DNA of 64,000 nt from Deltaproteobacteria bacterium (GCA_020848545.1 JADLHZ010000044.1:1-64000), one strand, 5' to 3'; counted from the first letter of the stretch, positions 23,347-32,528 are shown. Numbers and translations are program-made. Notes: generated by a model from the sequence alone, not told the origin.

Positions 23347-25313
23347 TGACTGACCACTGGATGGTGCGCGAGAAGGACGGGCTCATCGTCGGCCCGTTCA
23401 CGACCGACGAGCTCGGCAAGGCGATCGCGCGCCGCGAGTACACGACGCAGACCTTCGTCAACCACAACGGCTCGGCGTACCGGCCGGTCGGCGATTGGCC
23501 GCAGCTGCAGGCGTTCAAGGCGGCGCCGGCGCGCGATCTGAAGCCGGTGCTCCTGCCGATCGCAGGCGTCGCAGCGGCGATCTTCGTCGCGCTCGTCATC
23601 TACCTCGTGGTGACGGCCAAGAAAGACGGCGCAGGCGCAAACGCCGGCGATCCGCTGATCGAAGATCTCGTGCGCGAGTGGCCTGACGCGCTCGTCGCCG
23701 CATCCGCCGATGAAGCGCGCGAGCTCACCGGCACCGATCCCGCGGGTTGCGAGCGCAAGGCGGTCTACTTGCTGCAGAAGAGCTCCGGCGACGATGCGGC
23801 GCTGCGGGCGCTCGCGGTGTGCTCGGCGCTCGCCGATCGCTTCGGGTTGCAGAAGCATCGCGACGCCTTGCTCGACGTGCTCGAGAAGCGCGGCGTCGAG
23901 CGCTACGGCCTCGAGATCGGCGCGCTCTTGTCGATGCATCCGACGGGCGATCGCGGGGCGCGTGCAGAGCAGTTGCTCAGAGCCACGAAGGAGCCGGTGG
24001 CGGCGGAGCTGCTCGCGGATCTCCTGATCGATCGCTTGCCTGCCAAGCCGACGCTGACGGACGAGCCCGCGTTCACGGCCGCGTGGTTGGCGATCGAGGC
24101 GATCAAGGGCCGCCCCGTCCACTCCGCGCTCGCCGCAAAGTGGGCGATCAAGAGCGCGCACTTCGCAGTCGACGCAAAGATCATGGAAGCAGAGGTGGAT
24201 GAGCCGTCGACGGCCGCGGGCGCCATCATGCATCTGCGGCTGACCTTCGCGTGCGAGTGGGGCGTGCGCGTCTTGTCTGCGATCGCGAAGAAGCCGGTCG
24301 TGCCTCCGGCCGCGCTCATCGAGCTCGGCCTGCAAGCGGCCGCGTGCGGCGTGCCCGAAGCGGCGGCGTCGATCACGGCTCATGTAAAGGACAGCGATCC
24401 GGCGCAGGCGCGCGCGGCCAAGCACGGTCTCGCGGCGATCAAGATGGGGTTTGGCGATCCGGTCGGTGCTGCGGCTGTGCTCGCAGACACCGACGCGCCG
24501 GCGGAGCGCTCGCTCGAGGCCGGAGCGGCGGCGTATGTGCGTGGTGTGCTCGCCCTTGCCCGCGGTGACGCTGAAGCGGCCGGGCGCAGCTTTCAAACGG
24601 CGGCCTATGATCGCGGGCTCGGCCAGCTCGCGGGCGCCTACGTGGGCTTGTACGTCGCTGAGAAGCTGCAGAAAGTGACGCCGACCGAAGGGCTGCCGGC
24701 GGGCTACGGGCCGGCCGGCCCGTTCATCGACGCGCTGCTCAGCGACAAAGTCGACGATGTGCGCCTGGATCCCTTGTTCGACGCGCCGGACGCCTTGCAC
24801 GCGCTGAACCCGGCGAAGATTCCCTTGCTCCCGGCGATCGTCGGCGCCGCGGTCGAGCGGGTGCGCAAGAAGCCGACGCTCACCGAGAGCGATCGCGCGC
24901 TCATCGCCCTCTTCGAGGTGTGGCAGGGAAAGACGCCGAAGGGTCGCGCCGCGGGCGAAGGGGGGACGCTCGTCGCTGCGCTCATCGCGATGCAGCACGG
25001 CCAGATGCAGGACGCGTTGAAGGCGCTCGATCGTTTGCTGCGCACGGCATCCGACGATCCGCCGCTTGGCCTCGCCAGCCTGCGGGCGCGGATCATGGAG
25101 CGCATCGCGCCCGAGACCTCGGACGAAGTGTGGGCGCAGCTCGCCGAGCAGAACGAAGAGCTCGAGCCGGCGGCGGAGATGGCGGCCGCGCGGGCGGCGC
25201 TGCGTGGGGGTGACAAGGCGGGCGCCGAAGATCGCTATCGTGCGCTGTATTTTTCCAGGGAAGCGCCGTTCGAAGCGATGCGAGCGTTGGCGCTCATCGG
25301 GGAGGCGAAGTGA
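23346..25313 (+). CDS. GYF_2-like, single-TM, helical-repeat protein
   Basis: A 655-residue protein lying between purH and purD. Seen: an N-terminal GYF_2-like module (residues about 4-55: WMVREKDGLIVGPFTTDEL, with the GPF core and a Trp51 near its end), one TM helix at about 67-90, and a C-terminal 560-residue Ala/Leu helical region with TPR-like spacing. GYF modules bind proline-rich peptides. Here the module would be cytoplasmic if the basic residues flanking the TM are read by the positive-inside rule, but they do not decide. It overlaps purH by one base (TGATG) and purD by 4 nt (GTGA), so it is locked into the purine operon. Its role there is unknown. Confidence 0.86.
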   Translation: MTDHWMVREKDGLIVGPFTTDELGKAIARREYTTQTFVNHNGSAYRPVGDWPQLQAFKAAPARDLKPVLLPIAGVAAAIFVALVIYLVVTAKKDGAGANAGDPLIEDLVREWPDALVAASADEARELTGTDPAGCERKAVYLLQKSSGDDAALRALAVCSALADRFGLQKHRDALLDVLEKRGVERYGLEIGALLSMHPTGDRGARAEQLLRATKEPVAAELLADLLIDRLPAKPTLTDEPAFTAAWLAIEAIKGRPVHSALAAKWAIKSAHFAVDAKIMEAEVDEPSTAAGAIMHLRLTFACEWGVRVLSAIAKKPVVPPAALIELGLQAAACGVPEAAASITAHVKDSDPAQARAAKHGLAAIKMGFGDPVGAAAVLADTDAPAERSLEAGAAAYVRGVLALARGDAEAAGRSFQTAAYDRGLGQLAGAYVGLYVAEKLQKVTPTEGLPAGYGPAGPFIDALLSDKVDDVRLDPLFDAPDALHALNPAKIPLLPAIVGAAVERVRKKPTLTESDRALIALFEVWQGKTPKGRAAGEGGTLVAALIAMQHGQMQDALKALDRLLRTASDDPPLGLASLRARIMERIAPETSDEVWAQLAEQNEELEPAAEMAAARAALRGGDKAGAEDRYRALYFSREAPFEAMRALALIGEAK

Positions 25314-26599
25314 AGGTCATCGTGCTCGGCTCGGGCGCGCGAGAGCACGCGATCGCCGTCGCGTTGAAGCGCTCGCGGGCCGTCAGCGAGGTGATCGTCG
25401 CGCCAGGCAACGCGCTGACCGCCCTCGACGCGAAGAACGTCGCGTGCAGGCCGGCCGATCCCGAGGCGGTGTTGCAGCTGGTGCTCGCCGAGCGCGCGGA
25501 CTTCGTGGTCGTCGGTCCGGAAGCGCCGCTCCTCGCCGGCGTCGTCGATCGGCTGCACGCGTACGGTGTGCCGGTGCTCGGGCCCACGCAAGACGCGGCG
25601 CTGCTCGAAGGCTCGAAGGCACACAGCAAGAAAGCGATGGTCGAAGCCGGCGTGCTGACCGCGGGCTATCACACCTTCAAGGATCTCGACGCGTGCTTGG
25701 AGCACATGCAGATTCACCCCGCGGCTTACGTGGTCAAAGCCGATGGCCTCATGGCGGGGAAGGGCGTCATCGTGGCCGACGACGTGACGCAGTCGATGGC
25801 GGCTGCGAAGGAGCTCTTCGCCGCGGGGCAGACGGTCGTCATCGAGCGGCGGCTGCGCGGAAAAGAAGCGTCGCTCATCGCGCTGACCGACGGCTGCGAT
25901 TACCGCTTGTTTCCCATCGCGCGCGATCACAAGCGGCTGATGACCGGCGACAAGGGCAAGAACACCGGCGGCATGGGCGCGTTCTGCCCGGTCGCGCTCT
26001 CGGCCGCCGAGTTCGAGGGGCAGCCGGTGCTCACGGACACGGCGCTCGCCGAACGCGCGATCGCGCCGATCCTCGCGTGGCAGCGGCGGCGGAAGCAGCC
26101 GTACCGCGGCTTCCTCTACGCAGGCCTCATGTTCGACGCCGGTAAGCCGCACGTGCTCGAGTACAACGCGCGCCTCGGCGATCCCGAGACGCAGGTCTTG
26201 CTCTCGGCGATGGACGGCGACGTGCTCCCGGCGTTCTACGCCGCGGCCCACGGCGACTTCGCTGACTCCGATTGGCCCGATGCGTCCGGCGCTGCGGTCT
26301 GCGTCGTGCTCGCGGCGGAGGGCTATCCCGACGCTCCGAAGAGCGGCGCGCGCATCGACGGGATCGGCCGCGCCCGTGAGCAGCCGGGCGTGCTCGTGTT
26401 CGGCGCCGGCGTCGCGCGCGACGGCGATGCGTTCGTCACGAGCGGCGGCCGCGTGCTGTCGGTCGTCGGCCACGGTGCGACGATCGACGTCGCGCGGCAG
26501 CGGGCGTACGCGGCGGTCGAGTGTATTGCGTTCGCGGGGATGCAATTCCGTACCGACATCGCGGCGCCGCCGAGCGTGGGCCGTGGAAAACCACAATGA
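25310..26599 (+). CDS. purD: Phosphoribosylamine-glycine ligase
   Basis: A 429-residue GAR synthetase (step 2 of purine synthesis). Seen: VLGSGAREHAIA at the N-terminus, VVVGPEAPLLAGVVD, the ATP-grasp domain with VVKADGLMAGKGVIV, EASLIALTDG, RDHKRLMTGDKGKNTGGMGA, and the signature EYNARLGDPETQVLLS. Length is normal. The GTG start at 25310 overlaps the TGA of the GYF/TM gene. Together with purH this makes a split purH-X-purD operon. Confidence 0.96.
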   Translation: MKVIVLGSGAREHAIAVALKRSRAVSEVIVAPGNALTALDAKNVACRPADPEAVLQLVLAERADFVVVGPEAPLLAGVVDRLHAYGVPVLGPTQDAALLEGSKAHSKKAMVEAGVLTAGYHTFKDLDACLEHMQIHPAAYVVKADGLMAGKGVIVADDVTQSMAAAKELFAAGQTVVIERRLRGKEASLIALTDGCDYRLFPIARDHKRLMTGDKGKNTGGMGAFCPVALSAAEFEGQPVLTDTALAERAIAPILAWQRRRKQPYRGFLYAGLMFDAGKPHVLEYNARLGDPETQVLLSAMDGDVLPAFYAAAHGDFADSDWPDASGAAVCVVLAAEGYPDAPKSGARIDGIGRAREQPGVLVFGAGVARDGDAFVTSGGRVLSVVGHGATIDVARQRAYAAVECIAFAGMQFRTDIAAPPSVGRGKPQ

Positions 26600-26721
26600 A
26601 CAGGAAGAATGGAAGAAAGAAAGGCGAGCGACGATCGAAGAACCTTTCCACAGTCATGCAGGATTCGTTGTGCTCCTCTTAAACGGCGATCTTCCACCTT
26701 CCGTTCTTCCCTTCGTCCTGT
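26600..26721. repeat. Imperfect 25-bp inverted repeat between purD and lptF
   Basis: A purine-rich left arm (26600-26624) and pyrimidine-rich right arm (26697-26721) are complementary at about 21 of 25 positions, with 72 bp between. The region is clearly less GC-rich than the surroundings. It could be a long RNA hairpin, a terminator/processing structure, or a remnant of a small non-autonomous element. The arms begin ACAGGAAG and end CGTCCTGT. No open frame lies inside. Confidence 0.55.
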
Positions 26722-26748
26722 GAAAACTCCCCCCGCGGTCGAAGCCCA

Positions 26749-27834
26749 TTGAATACGCTCACCCGCTACGTCCTCCGCGAGCTCCTCTGGCCACTCCTCG
26801 CCACGATCGCGCTCCTCATCGTCGTTGGGTCGACCGCGCAGCTCGTGAAGATGGCGAACGAGATCTCCGGCGTTGGCCTCTCGCTCGGCGAGCTCGTCGG
26901 CGCGTTGCCCTTCGCGTTGCCCACCTTCTTCGCGCGCGGGCTGCCGATCGCGTTCTTGCTCGCGATGCTCGTCGCGTTCGGGCGCATGGCGGAGGAGCGC
27001 GAGCTCTTGGCGTTGGCAGCGAGCGGCATCTCGATGCGCCGCTTGCTGACCGTGCCGCTGATCATGGGCACCTTCCTCACGGCGTTCGGCTTCCTCATGA
27101 CGATCTGGGCCGAGCCGCGCGCGCTCGAGCACCTGCGCAATCGGCTCGTCGAGAGCGCGGCGGACTATTTTTCTCGCACGCTCGAGCCGGGCGTCATTCA
27201 CGATCAGCTCTCGGGCTTCATGCTCTACTTCGGCGCGCGTGACGAGGACGGCGAGGTGCACGACGTGGTCATCGCCGACGAGCGCGATCCCACGCACGCA
27301 CGCCTGCTCACCGCCAGCTTCGGCCGCATCGAGCTCGCCGGCGGATCGCGGCTCTCGTTCTTGCTGAAGAGCGGCGAGCTGCAAGAAGGCGCGGCGCAGG
27401 ATCCCACGTTTCGCCGCATCACCTTCGACGAGCTCGATTGGCGCTTGGACATCGGCTTCTTCGTCTGGCGCGCGGTCTCGCAGATCCCGATGGTCAATGC
27501 GCTGCCGCTCTCGGAACTCTACCGGCGCACGCAAGAAGGCGAGCAGGCCGATCGCGATTGGTACACGACCTGGCTGCATCGCAAGTTCACGTATCCTTTG
27601 GCGAACCTCATCTTCGTGCTGCTCGTCTTTCCGGTGACGACGGTGCTCAGCCGGCAGTCGCGGCTCCTCGCGTACGTCGCCGCGGCGGGGATGGTCGCGG
27701 TCTACTTCACCATGGCCGAGGCGACGGCCACGCTCATCCGCCTGGGCTTCTCGGCGGCGGCGGCCACGTGGTTTCCGAACCTGCTCTTCCTCGCCATCGG
27801 CGCCGCGCTGACGACCATGCGGGTGCGCCGGTGA
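26749..27834 (+). CDS. lptF: LPS export permease LptF
   Basis: A 361-residue YjgP/YjgQ-family permease. Seen: an N-terminal RYVLRELLWPLL followed by TM helices (about 15-35, 58-80, 100-120), a periplasmic beta-jellyroll region (about 140-265, with FMLYFGARDEDGEVHDVVI), and three C-terminal TM helices from about 280. LptF pairs with LptG and LptB to extract lipopolysaccharide from the inner membrane. The start is TTG at 26749. It precedes lptG with a 4-nt overlap (GTGA). Which of the pair is F and which is G is set here by order and is less certain than the family. Confidence 0.9.
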   Translation: MNTLTRYVLRELLWPLLATIALLIVVGSTAQLVKMANEISGVGLSLGELVGALPFALPTFFARGLPIAFLLAMLVAFGRMAEERELLALAASGISMRRLLTVPLIMGTFLTAFGFLMTIWAEPRALEHLRNRLVESAADYFSRTLEPGVIHDQLSGFMLYFGARDEDGEVHDVVIADERDPTHARLLTASFGRIELAGGSRLSFLLKSGELQEGAAQDPTFRRITFDELDWRLDIGFFVWRAVSQIPMVNALPLSELYRRTQEGEQADRDWYTTWLHRKFTYPLANLIFVLLVFPVTTVLSRQSRLLAYVAAAGMVAVYFTMAEATATLIRLGFSAAAATWFPNLLFLAIGAALTTMRVRR

Positions 27835-28949
27835 GTCGGCTCACGCGCTACCTGGCGTTCGAGTATGCGTTGATGTGTGCGGTCGCCTACGCGTCGCTGC
27901 TCTTGTTCTTCTCGATCTTCGAGCTCGCCGAGTTCGCGCGTTTGGCGGCGATGGCGAAGAAGGACTTCTCGATCGCGCTCTCGCTCACCGGCTGGAACCT
28001 CGCCGTCATCAGCACCGAGGTCGGGCCGCTCGCGGCGCTCGTGTCGGTGGTGCTCGTCGGCACCTCGATGTCGCGGCGGGGCGAGATCATCGCCGTGCTC
28101 TCGGCCGGCATCTCGCCGCTACGGCTCATCGCGCCGGTGCTGATCGTCGTCGTCGGCTATGCGGCGATGATGTTCGTGATGAACGATCGGGTGATGCCGC
28201 ACGCCGTCGAGCGCATCGACTCGATCATGATCGGCGAGCTCGGGCGGCGCACGCAGACGACGGCGTACTTCTCGTCGCCGCGGCAGTGGTTCAAGGTCGG
28301 CGACAAGTTCGTGCGCGTGGCCGAGGTGGACGCTGCGGCGCAGACCTACTACGGCGTGCAGGTGCTCGAGCTCGAGCTCGGCCGCGTGCGCCGGAAGATC
28401 CAGTCGTCGCGCGTACTGGCGCTCGGCAGCGAGCTCGTCGGCCACGACGTGACCATCGAGCGCTATCCAAAAGAGTACGACAAAAAGCCCGACGACCTCA
28501 CCTTCGAGAAGACGAGCGAGATGATCTTGCCGCTCGAGCGCCGCTTCAACGCGTTCCTCGATCTGTCGGCGCGGCCGCAGAAGATGACGCTGTGGGAGCT
28601 CGACGACGTGTACAAGCTGCGCAGGCGCCAGGGCTACGATCCGCGCCTCTACCAGAACGAGTTCTACGGGCGCATCCTGTTTCCGATCGTCATCGTCATG
28701 CTGACGCTCGTCGGCGCCACCTTCGCGTTCACGCCGCAGATGAAGCGCTCGTTCGTGCGCGCGATCTTGGAGATGCTGGCGATCACCTTGGTCGCCTTCG
28801 TCTCGCGGCAGGTGTTTCGCTCGTTCGCCAACAGCGGGGTCGTGTCGCCGCAGATGGGCGCCATCGGGCCGGCGCTCGTCCTCTTGCTCGTCGCGCTCTC
28901 TCGCCTGCGGGTGATGCTGCTCCCGGCCGTGGCGCGAAAAAATGTGTAG
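27831..28949 (+). CDS. lptG: LPS export permease LptG
   Basis: A 372-residue YjgP/YjgQ-family permease, partner of the preceding gene. Seen: TRYLAFEYALMCAVAY at the N-terminus, TM helices at about 10-32, 60-80 and 98-118, a periplasmic jellyroll domain from about 130 to 270, and three C-terminal helices (ILFPIVIVMLTLVGATFAF, then two more). The GTG start overlaps the TGA of lptF. The presence of an lptFG pair implies a lipopolysaccharide-bearing outer membrane. Confidence 0.9.
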   Translation: MSRLTRYLAFEYALMCAVAYASLLLFFSIFELAEFARLAAMAKKDFSIALSLTGWNLAVISTEVGPLAALVSVVLVGTSMSRRGEIIAVLSAGISPLRLIAPVLIVVVGYAAMMFVMNDRVMPHAVERIDSIMIGELGRRTQTTAYFSSPRQWFKVGDKFVRVAEVDAAAQTYYGVQVLELELGRVRRKIQSSRVLALGSELVGHDVTIERYPKEYDKKPDDLTFEKTSEMILPLERRFNAFLDLSARPQKMTLWELDDVYKLRRRQGYDPRLYQNEFYGRILFPIVIVMLTLVGATFAFTPQMKRSFVRAILEMLAITLVAFVSRQVFRSFANSGVVSPQMGAIGPALVLLLVALSRLRVMLLPAVARKNV

Positions 28950-28993
28950 CCACGCGGAGGTAAAACGCCGAAAACGCCGGACGGAGTACCCCG

Positions 28994-31312
28994 GTGCGCC
29001 ATCTGTCTCTGACCCTTGCTGCCGCGTGCCTCTGCGCGTTGCTCGCCTGCCAGCCGCCAGGCCCTGAAGGGACCGGGGAAACCTACGTTCCGGGGGGCGG
29101 ACCCCAGGGAGTTTCCGGTGTTTCCGGCGAGAGCGGCGAGACCGGCGTGACGGGCAAGACGGGTCCGACCGGCAAGACCGGCCCCACGGGCAAGACGGGG
29201 CCGACCGGCCAAGCCCACGGCCCGAAGCTGGTCACGCCCGAGGCCGTGCAATTCGGCTACAGAAAGGACGGCGCCACTTTCGCGATGCCGTTCACCGCGC
29301 AGACCTTGCACCTCGAGAACGCGGGCGACGAGCCGACCCCGGCGCTGACCTTGAGCATCGAAGACGGCGCGTGGGTGGCGGTGTCGAACACGAACCTCGG
29401 CGTCATCGCGCCTGGCCAAGGCGCCGACATCACTGTCACCCCCACGATCGCAGCGGGGCAGGGCGAGCGGATCATGAGGGCGACGCTGCGACTGAAGGGC
29501 GGCGCGATAGACGTGACGGTGCCCGCCTACGCGGCGATCGGCCACGCGAACCTGCCGGACCAGATCCCCTTCAGCGACGACGATTGGGCGCACCGAGCCG
29601 TGGCGCCGTTGCCGCGCGCGCCGCACCCGACGTGGCCGCAAGCCGAGCAGTACAAGGCGCACGTGCACATGTCGGTGGCGAAGGATTTTCGCAAAAGCGC
29701 GCGCACGGTCGACGCGATCATCGCGCTGCACGGCTTCGGCGGCATCCTCTCGGCAACGGTGCCGGCGCACGACTACGTGGAGCAAGCGGCGTACTCGCAC
29801 CGCAACGCGATCCTGATCGTGCCGCAAGGGAAGTACAACTACGCCGGCGACGACTTCGGCCAGCTCCGCCAGCAGGACGGCGTTCGCAAGCTGGTCGAAG
29901 AAGCGATCATCGTCTTGTACCGCGACGGCGCCATCACGCACCCGGTGATGGGCAAGGTCGCGATCAGCTCGCACTCGGGCGCTTACGTGAGCCTCGCCGA
30001 CATGACGACGAAGAGCGGCGTTCCAGGCGGCCTGGCCGGCGTCTATCTCTGCGACTCGATGTACGGCCTCGCCGACGCGTACGAAGCCTACGCCGAGTCG
30101 CAGGCCGGCCGCTTCGTCACGAACTATCAGAACATCGGCGACAACAGCGGCGCGGACGAGCCGGGCGTCGAGAGCAAGGCGTTGCAGCCGAAGCTCGTCG
30201 CGAGCGGCTTGCAGACCGCGCTGATCGTCGATCGGCCGTTGCCGGAGATCTTGGCCGCGACCGACAACGTCTTTCACGACACGATCAACAACCACGGTAT
30301 GACGCCGGAGTATCAATACAACCTCGGCGAGTATTGGCGCGCGTCTTTGCTCGAGCCGTCGGTGACGCCGACGCCGCTTCTGCGCTCGGCTTCGTTGGTC
30401 GCAGGAACGCTGCACGTGGCGTTCTTCGCCGAGCCTTCGAGCGTCGCCACTGTTTATCGCGTCTACGGCTCGACCGACGGCACGACCTTCACCTTGCTCG
30501 GCGAGGGCGACGGCGGCACGAGCCTCCTGCGCTCCCTCGATGTGCCGGTGACGGGCGCGGGGTTCTACGTGCGCATGACGGCGTCACGCGACGACCTCGG
30601 CGAGGGCCCGGCGGGCGACACCTACTTCGTGCGCGCGGGAAGCGGCGGCGGCCGCGTGGTGATCGTCGACGCCTTCGATCGCTACTTCGACGGCAAGATG
30701 AACCAGGAGTACCACGACTTCGCGGCGCGGCTCGGCGCCGACGTCGCCGCGACGGACAGCGTGGTCGCCTGCGCCGACGAAGCGTTCGAGACCGGCGGCT
30801 GCAGCGTGAGCGGCGCCGACATCGTCGTGTGGATGGCCGGCTTGAACAGCTCGCAGAACCCGCCGGTGCCGGTGGGCTCGCGCACGCCGCTGACGGCCTT
30901 CCTCGAGAGCGGCGGCCGCTTGATCATGACCGGCGCCGAGATCGGCTTTCAGATGAGCGGCGACGCGTTCCTGTCCGGCAAGCTCAAGGTCGCCTACGCG
31001 GGCGGCGACGACTCCGGATCGTCGGTGGCGATCGGCGCCGGCGCGCTGACGTCCATCCCCGCGTTCAGCTTCGGCGGGCTCGACAGCTACGCCGTCGACT
31101 ATCCGGACATCTTCCCGCCGGCGAGCGGCGCTTCCACGGTGCTGAAGTACACAAACGCATCCGGCACGAGCGCGGCGGTGCTCTTCAAAGGTGCGTTCAA
31201 GAGCGGCGCGCCAGCGGGCGCCGTGCTCTCGGTCGGCTTTCCGCTCGAGACGATCACGCCCGCGGCGACGCGCGGGTCGGTCGTGCGTGCGTTGATCGAC
31301 GGTGTGCGCTAG
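28994..31312 (+). CDS. Collagen-tract lipoprotein with alpha/beta-hydrolase-like domain
   Basis: A 772-residue exported lipoprotein. Seen: signal peptide ending LLACQ (Cys19 lipidated), a collagen-like Gly-X-Y tract at about 38-75 built on Gly-Lys-Thr-Gly-Pro-Thr, a beta-sandwich-like segment (about 85-175), then an alpha/beta-hydrolase-like domain with ALHGFGG and a candidate nucleophile in SSHSGAY (Ser at the centre), and from about 565 a Rossmann-like domain (RVVIVDAFDRYFDG, VVWMAGLN, ESGGRLIMTGAE). The last part recalls myxobacterial domains found beside golvesin-like modules. GGAG lies 7 nt before the GTG start. Its lipobox and tract match the gene at 32650. Confidence 0.82.
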   Translation: MRHLSLTLAAACLCALLACQPPGPEGTGETYVPGGGPQGVSGVSGESGETGVTGKTGPTGKTGPTGKTGPTGQAHGPKLVTPEAVQFGYRKDGATFAMPFTAQTLHLENAGDEPTPALTLSIEDGAWVAVSNTNLGVIAPGQGADITVTPTIAAGQGERIMRATLRLKGGAIDVTVPAYAAIGHANLPDQIPFSDDDWAHRAVAPLPRAPHPTWPQAEQYKAHVHMSVAKDFRKSARTVDAIIALHGFGGILSATVPAHDYVEQAAYSHRNAILIVPQGKYNYAGDDFGQLRQQDGVRKLVEEAIIVLYRDGAITHPVMGKVAISSHSGAYVSLADMTTKSGVPGGLAGVYLCDSMYGLADAYEAYAESQAGRFVTNYQNIGDNSGADEPGVESKALQPKLVASGLQTALIVDRPLPEILAATDNVFHDTINNHGMTPEYQYNLGEYWRASLLEPSVTPTPLLRSASLVAGTLHVAFFAEPSSVATVYRVYGSTDGTTFTLLGEGDGGTSLLRSLDVPVTGAGFYVRMTASRDDLGEGPAGDTYFVRAGSGGGRVVIVDAFDRYFDGKMNQEYHDFAARLGADVAATDSVVACADEAFETGGCSVSGADIVVWMAGLNSSQNPPVPVGSRTPLTAFLESGGRLIMTGAEIGFQMSGDAFLSGKLKVAYAGGDDSGSSVAIGAGALTSIPAFSFGGLDSYAVDYPDIFPPASGASTVLKYTNASGTSAAVLFKGAFKSGAPAGAVLSVGFPLETITPAATRGSVVRALIDGVR

Positions 31313-31322
31313 ATCGTCCTCC

Positions 31323-32339
31323 ATGCACGTGTCGGACGGTGTCATCGATGCGATCGGCAACACTCCGCTCATCCGCTTGCCGCGGCTCTCCACCGCGATC
31401 GGTCGCGAGATCTACGCGAAGGCGGAGCACTTGAACCCCGGCGGCTCGATCAAGGATCGCGCCGCGAAGTACATGGTGCTCGAGGCCGAGAAGGACGGGC
31501 GCTTGAAGCCCGGCGGCACGATCGTCGAAGGCACCGCCGGCAACACCGGCATTGGCCTCGCGATGGTGGCGCTCGCGCGGGGCTACAAGGCGCTCATCGT
31601 GATGCCGAACAACCAGGCCGCCGAGAAGTACACGTACTTGCACGCGCTGCGCGCCGAGCTCGTCACCGTGCCGCCGACGAAGTTCGCGGACCAAGCGCAC
31701 TTCTATCACACCGCGCGGCGGCTCGCGGAGGAGCGCAACGCCCGGGGCGAGAGCGCGTTCTGGGCCGATCAATTCGAGAACGAAGCGAACGCGCGCGCGC
31801 ACTACGCGACAACTGGGCCGGAGATCTGGCGCGCGATGGACGGGCGCGTCGACGCATTGGTGCTGTCGAGCGGCACGGGCGGCACCATCGGCGGCACGTC
31901 GCGCTACTTGAAGGAGCAGGACGCGCGCGTTCGCGTGGTGCTCGCCGATCCCGCGGGGTCGGGCCTCTACAGCTTCGTGAAGCGTGGCGAGTGGAAGAGC
32001 GAAGGATCGAGCATCACCGAAGGCATCGGCATCATGCGCAGCACGGCGAACTTCCGCCAGGGCAAGATCGACGACGCGCTCTTCGTCAGCGATCAGAAGA
32101 TGATCGACATGGCGCACTGGTTGCTCGCGCACGAAGGCTTGTTCGTCGGCACGTCGGCGGCGCTGAACGTGTGGGCGGCGGCGACGGTGGCACGTGGGCT
32201 GCCGGCCGGTGCGCGGGTGGTGACCTTCATCTGCGACGGTGGCCAGCGCTATCAGAGCCGCGTGTTCGATGAGGCGTGGCTGAAGGAAAAAGGGCTCACG
32301 CCGAAGGCGACCGAGCTCGATGCGATCTTGGCGGCCTAG
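31323..32339 (+). CDS. cysK: Cysteine synthase A-type PLP enzyme
   Basis: A 338-residue O-acetylserine sulfhydrylase family enzyme. Seen: IGNTPLIRLP at the start, the PLP lysine in GGSIKDRAA (Lys44), the substrate loop TAGNTGIGLA (residues 71-80; many CysK have TSGNTG), TGPEIWRAMDGRVD, and the phosphate-binding SSGTGGTIGGTSRYL. The closest pattern I know is the CysK branch with an EGTAGNTG loop found in many proteobacteria. It makes cysteine from O-acetylserine and sulfide. ATG at 31323 is 10 nt after the stop of the collagen-tract gene. Some related enzymes act in transsulfuration (cystathionine beta-synthase), so the exact substrate is not certain. Confidence 0.88.
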   Translation: MHVSDGVIDAIGNTPLIRLPRLSTAIGREIYAKAEHLNPGGSIKDRAAKYMVLEAEKDGRLKPGGTIVEGTAGNTGIGLAMVALARGYKALIVMPNNQAAEKYTYLHALRAELVTVPPTKFADQAHFYHTARRLAEERNARGESAFWADQFENEANARAHYATTGPEIWRAMDGRVDALVLSSGTGGTIGGTSRYLKEQDARVRVVLADPAGSGLYSFVKRGEWKSEGSSITEGIGIMRSTANFRQGKIDDALFVSDQKMIDMAHWLLAHEGLFVGTSAALNVWAAATVARGLPAGARVVTFICDGGQRYQSRVFDEAWLKEKGLTPKATELDAILAA

Positions 32340-32361
32340 ATCTTCAGTGGAAACGAAAGGG

Positions 32362-32437
32362 TGGTGGAGATGAACGGGATCGAACCGTCGACCTCCGCAA
32401 TGCCATTGCGGCGCTCTCCCAGCTGAGCTACATCCCC
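32362..32437 (-). tRNA. tRNA-Ala (GGC)
   Basis: A 76-nt tRNA on the minus strand with all four stems. The acceptor pairs GGGGATG with CATCTCC (one G-T), the D-arm reads GCTCAGCTGGGAGAGC, the anticodon stem CCGCA/TGCGG encloses ATGGCAT with anticodon GGC, the T-arm contains GGTTCGATCC, and CCA is encoded at 32362-32364. Confidence 0.97.
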
Positions 32438-32505
32438 GGGCCCTTCGGACGCTCGCTGACCTCGCACACTTCTTTCGTACTTTCAAGGCGTCCGGTGCGC
32501 CACGT

Positions 32506-32528
32506 GAAAACGCTCCCGGTCCGTTTTC
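32506..32528. terminator. Stem-loop downstream of SUMF1 lipoprotein gene
   Basis: A 7-bp stem GAAAACG/CGTTTTC with a 9-nt loop (CTCCCGGTC). It lies between the tRNA-Ala gene and the 3' end of the leftward lipoprotein gene, so it may terminate that transcript. The loop plus right arm carries CCCGGTCCGTTTTC, close to the motif repeated at 16784-16837. Confidence 0.4.

Noticed and set aside
28664-30415. Minus-strand frame of almost 600 codons opposite lptG and the collagen-tract gene
   Set aside because: Arg/Val/His-rich shadow frame; the plus strand has signal peptide, membrane helices and recognisable domains.
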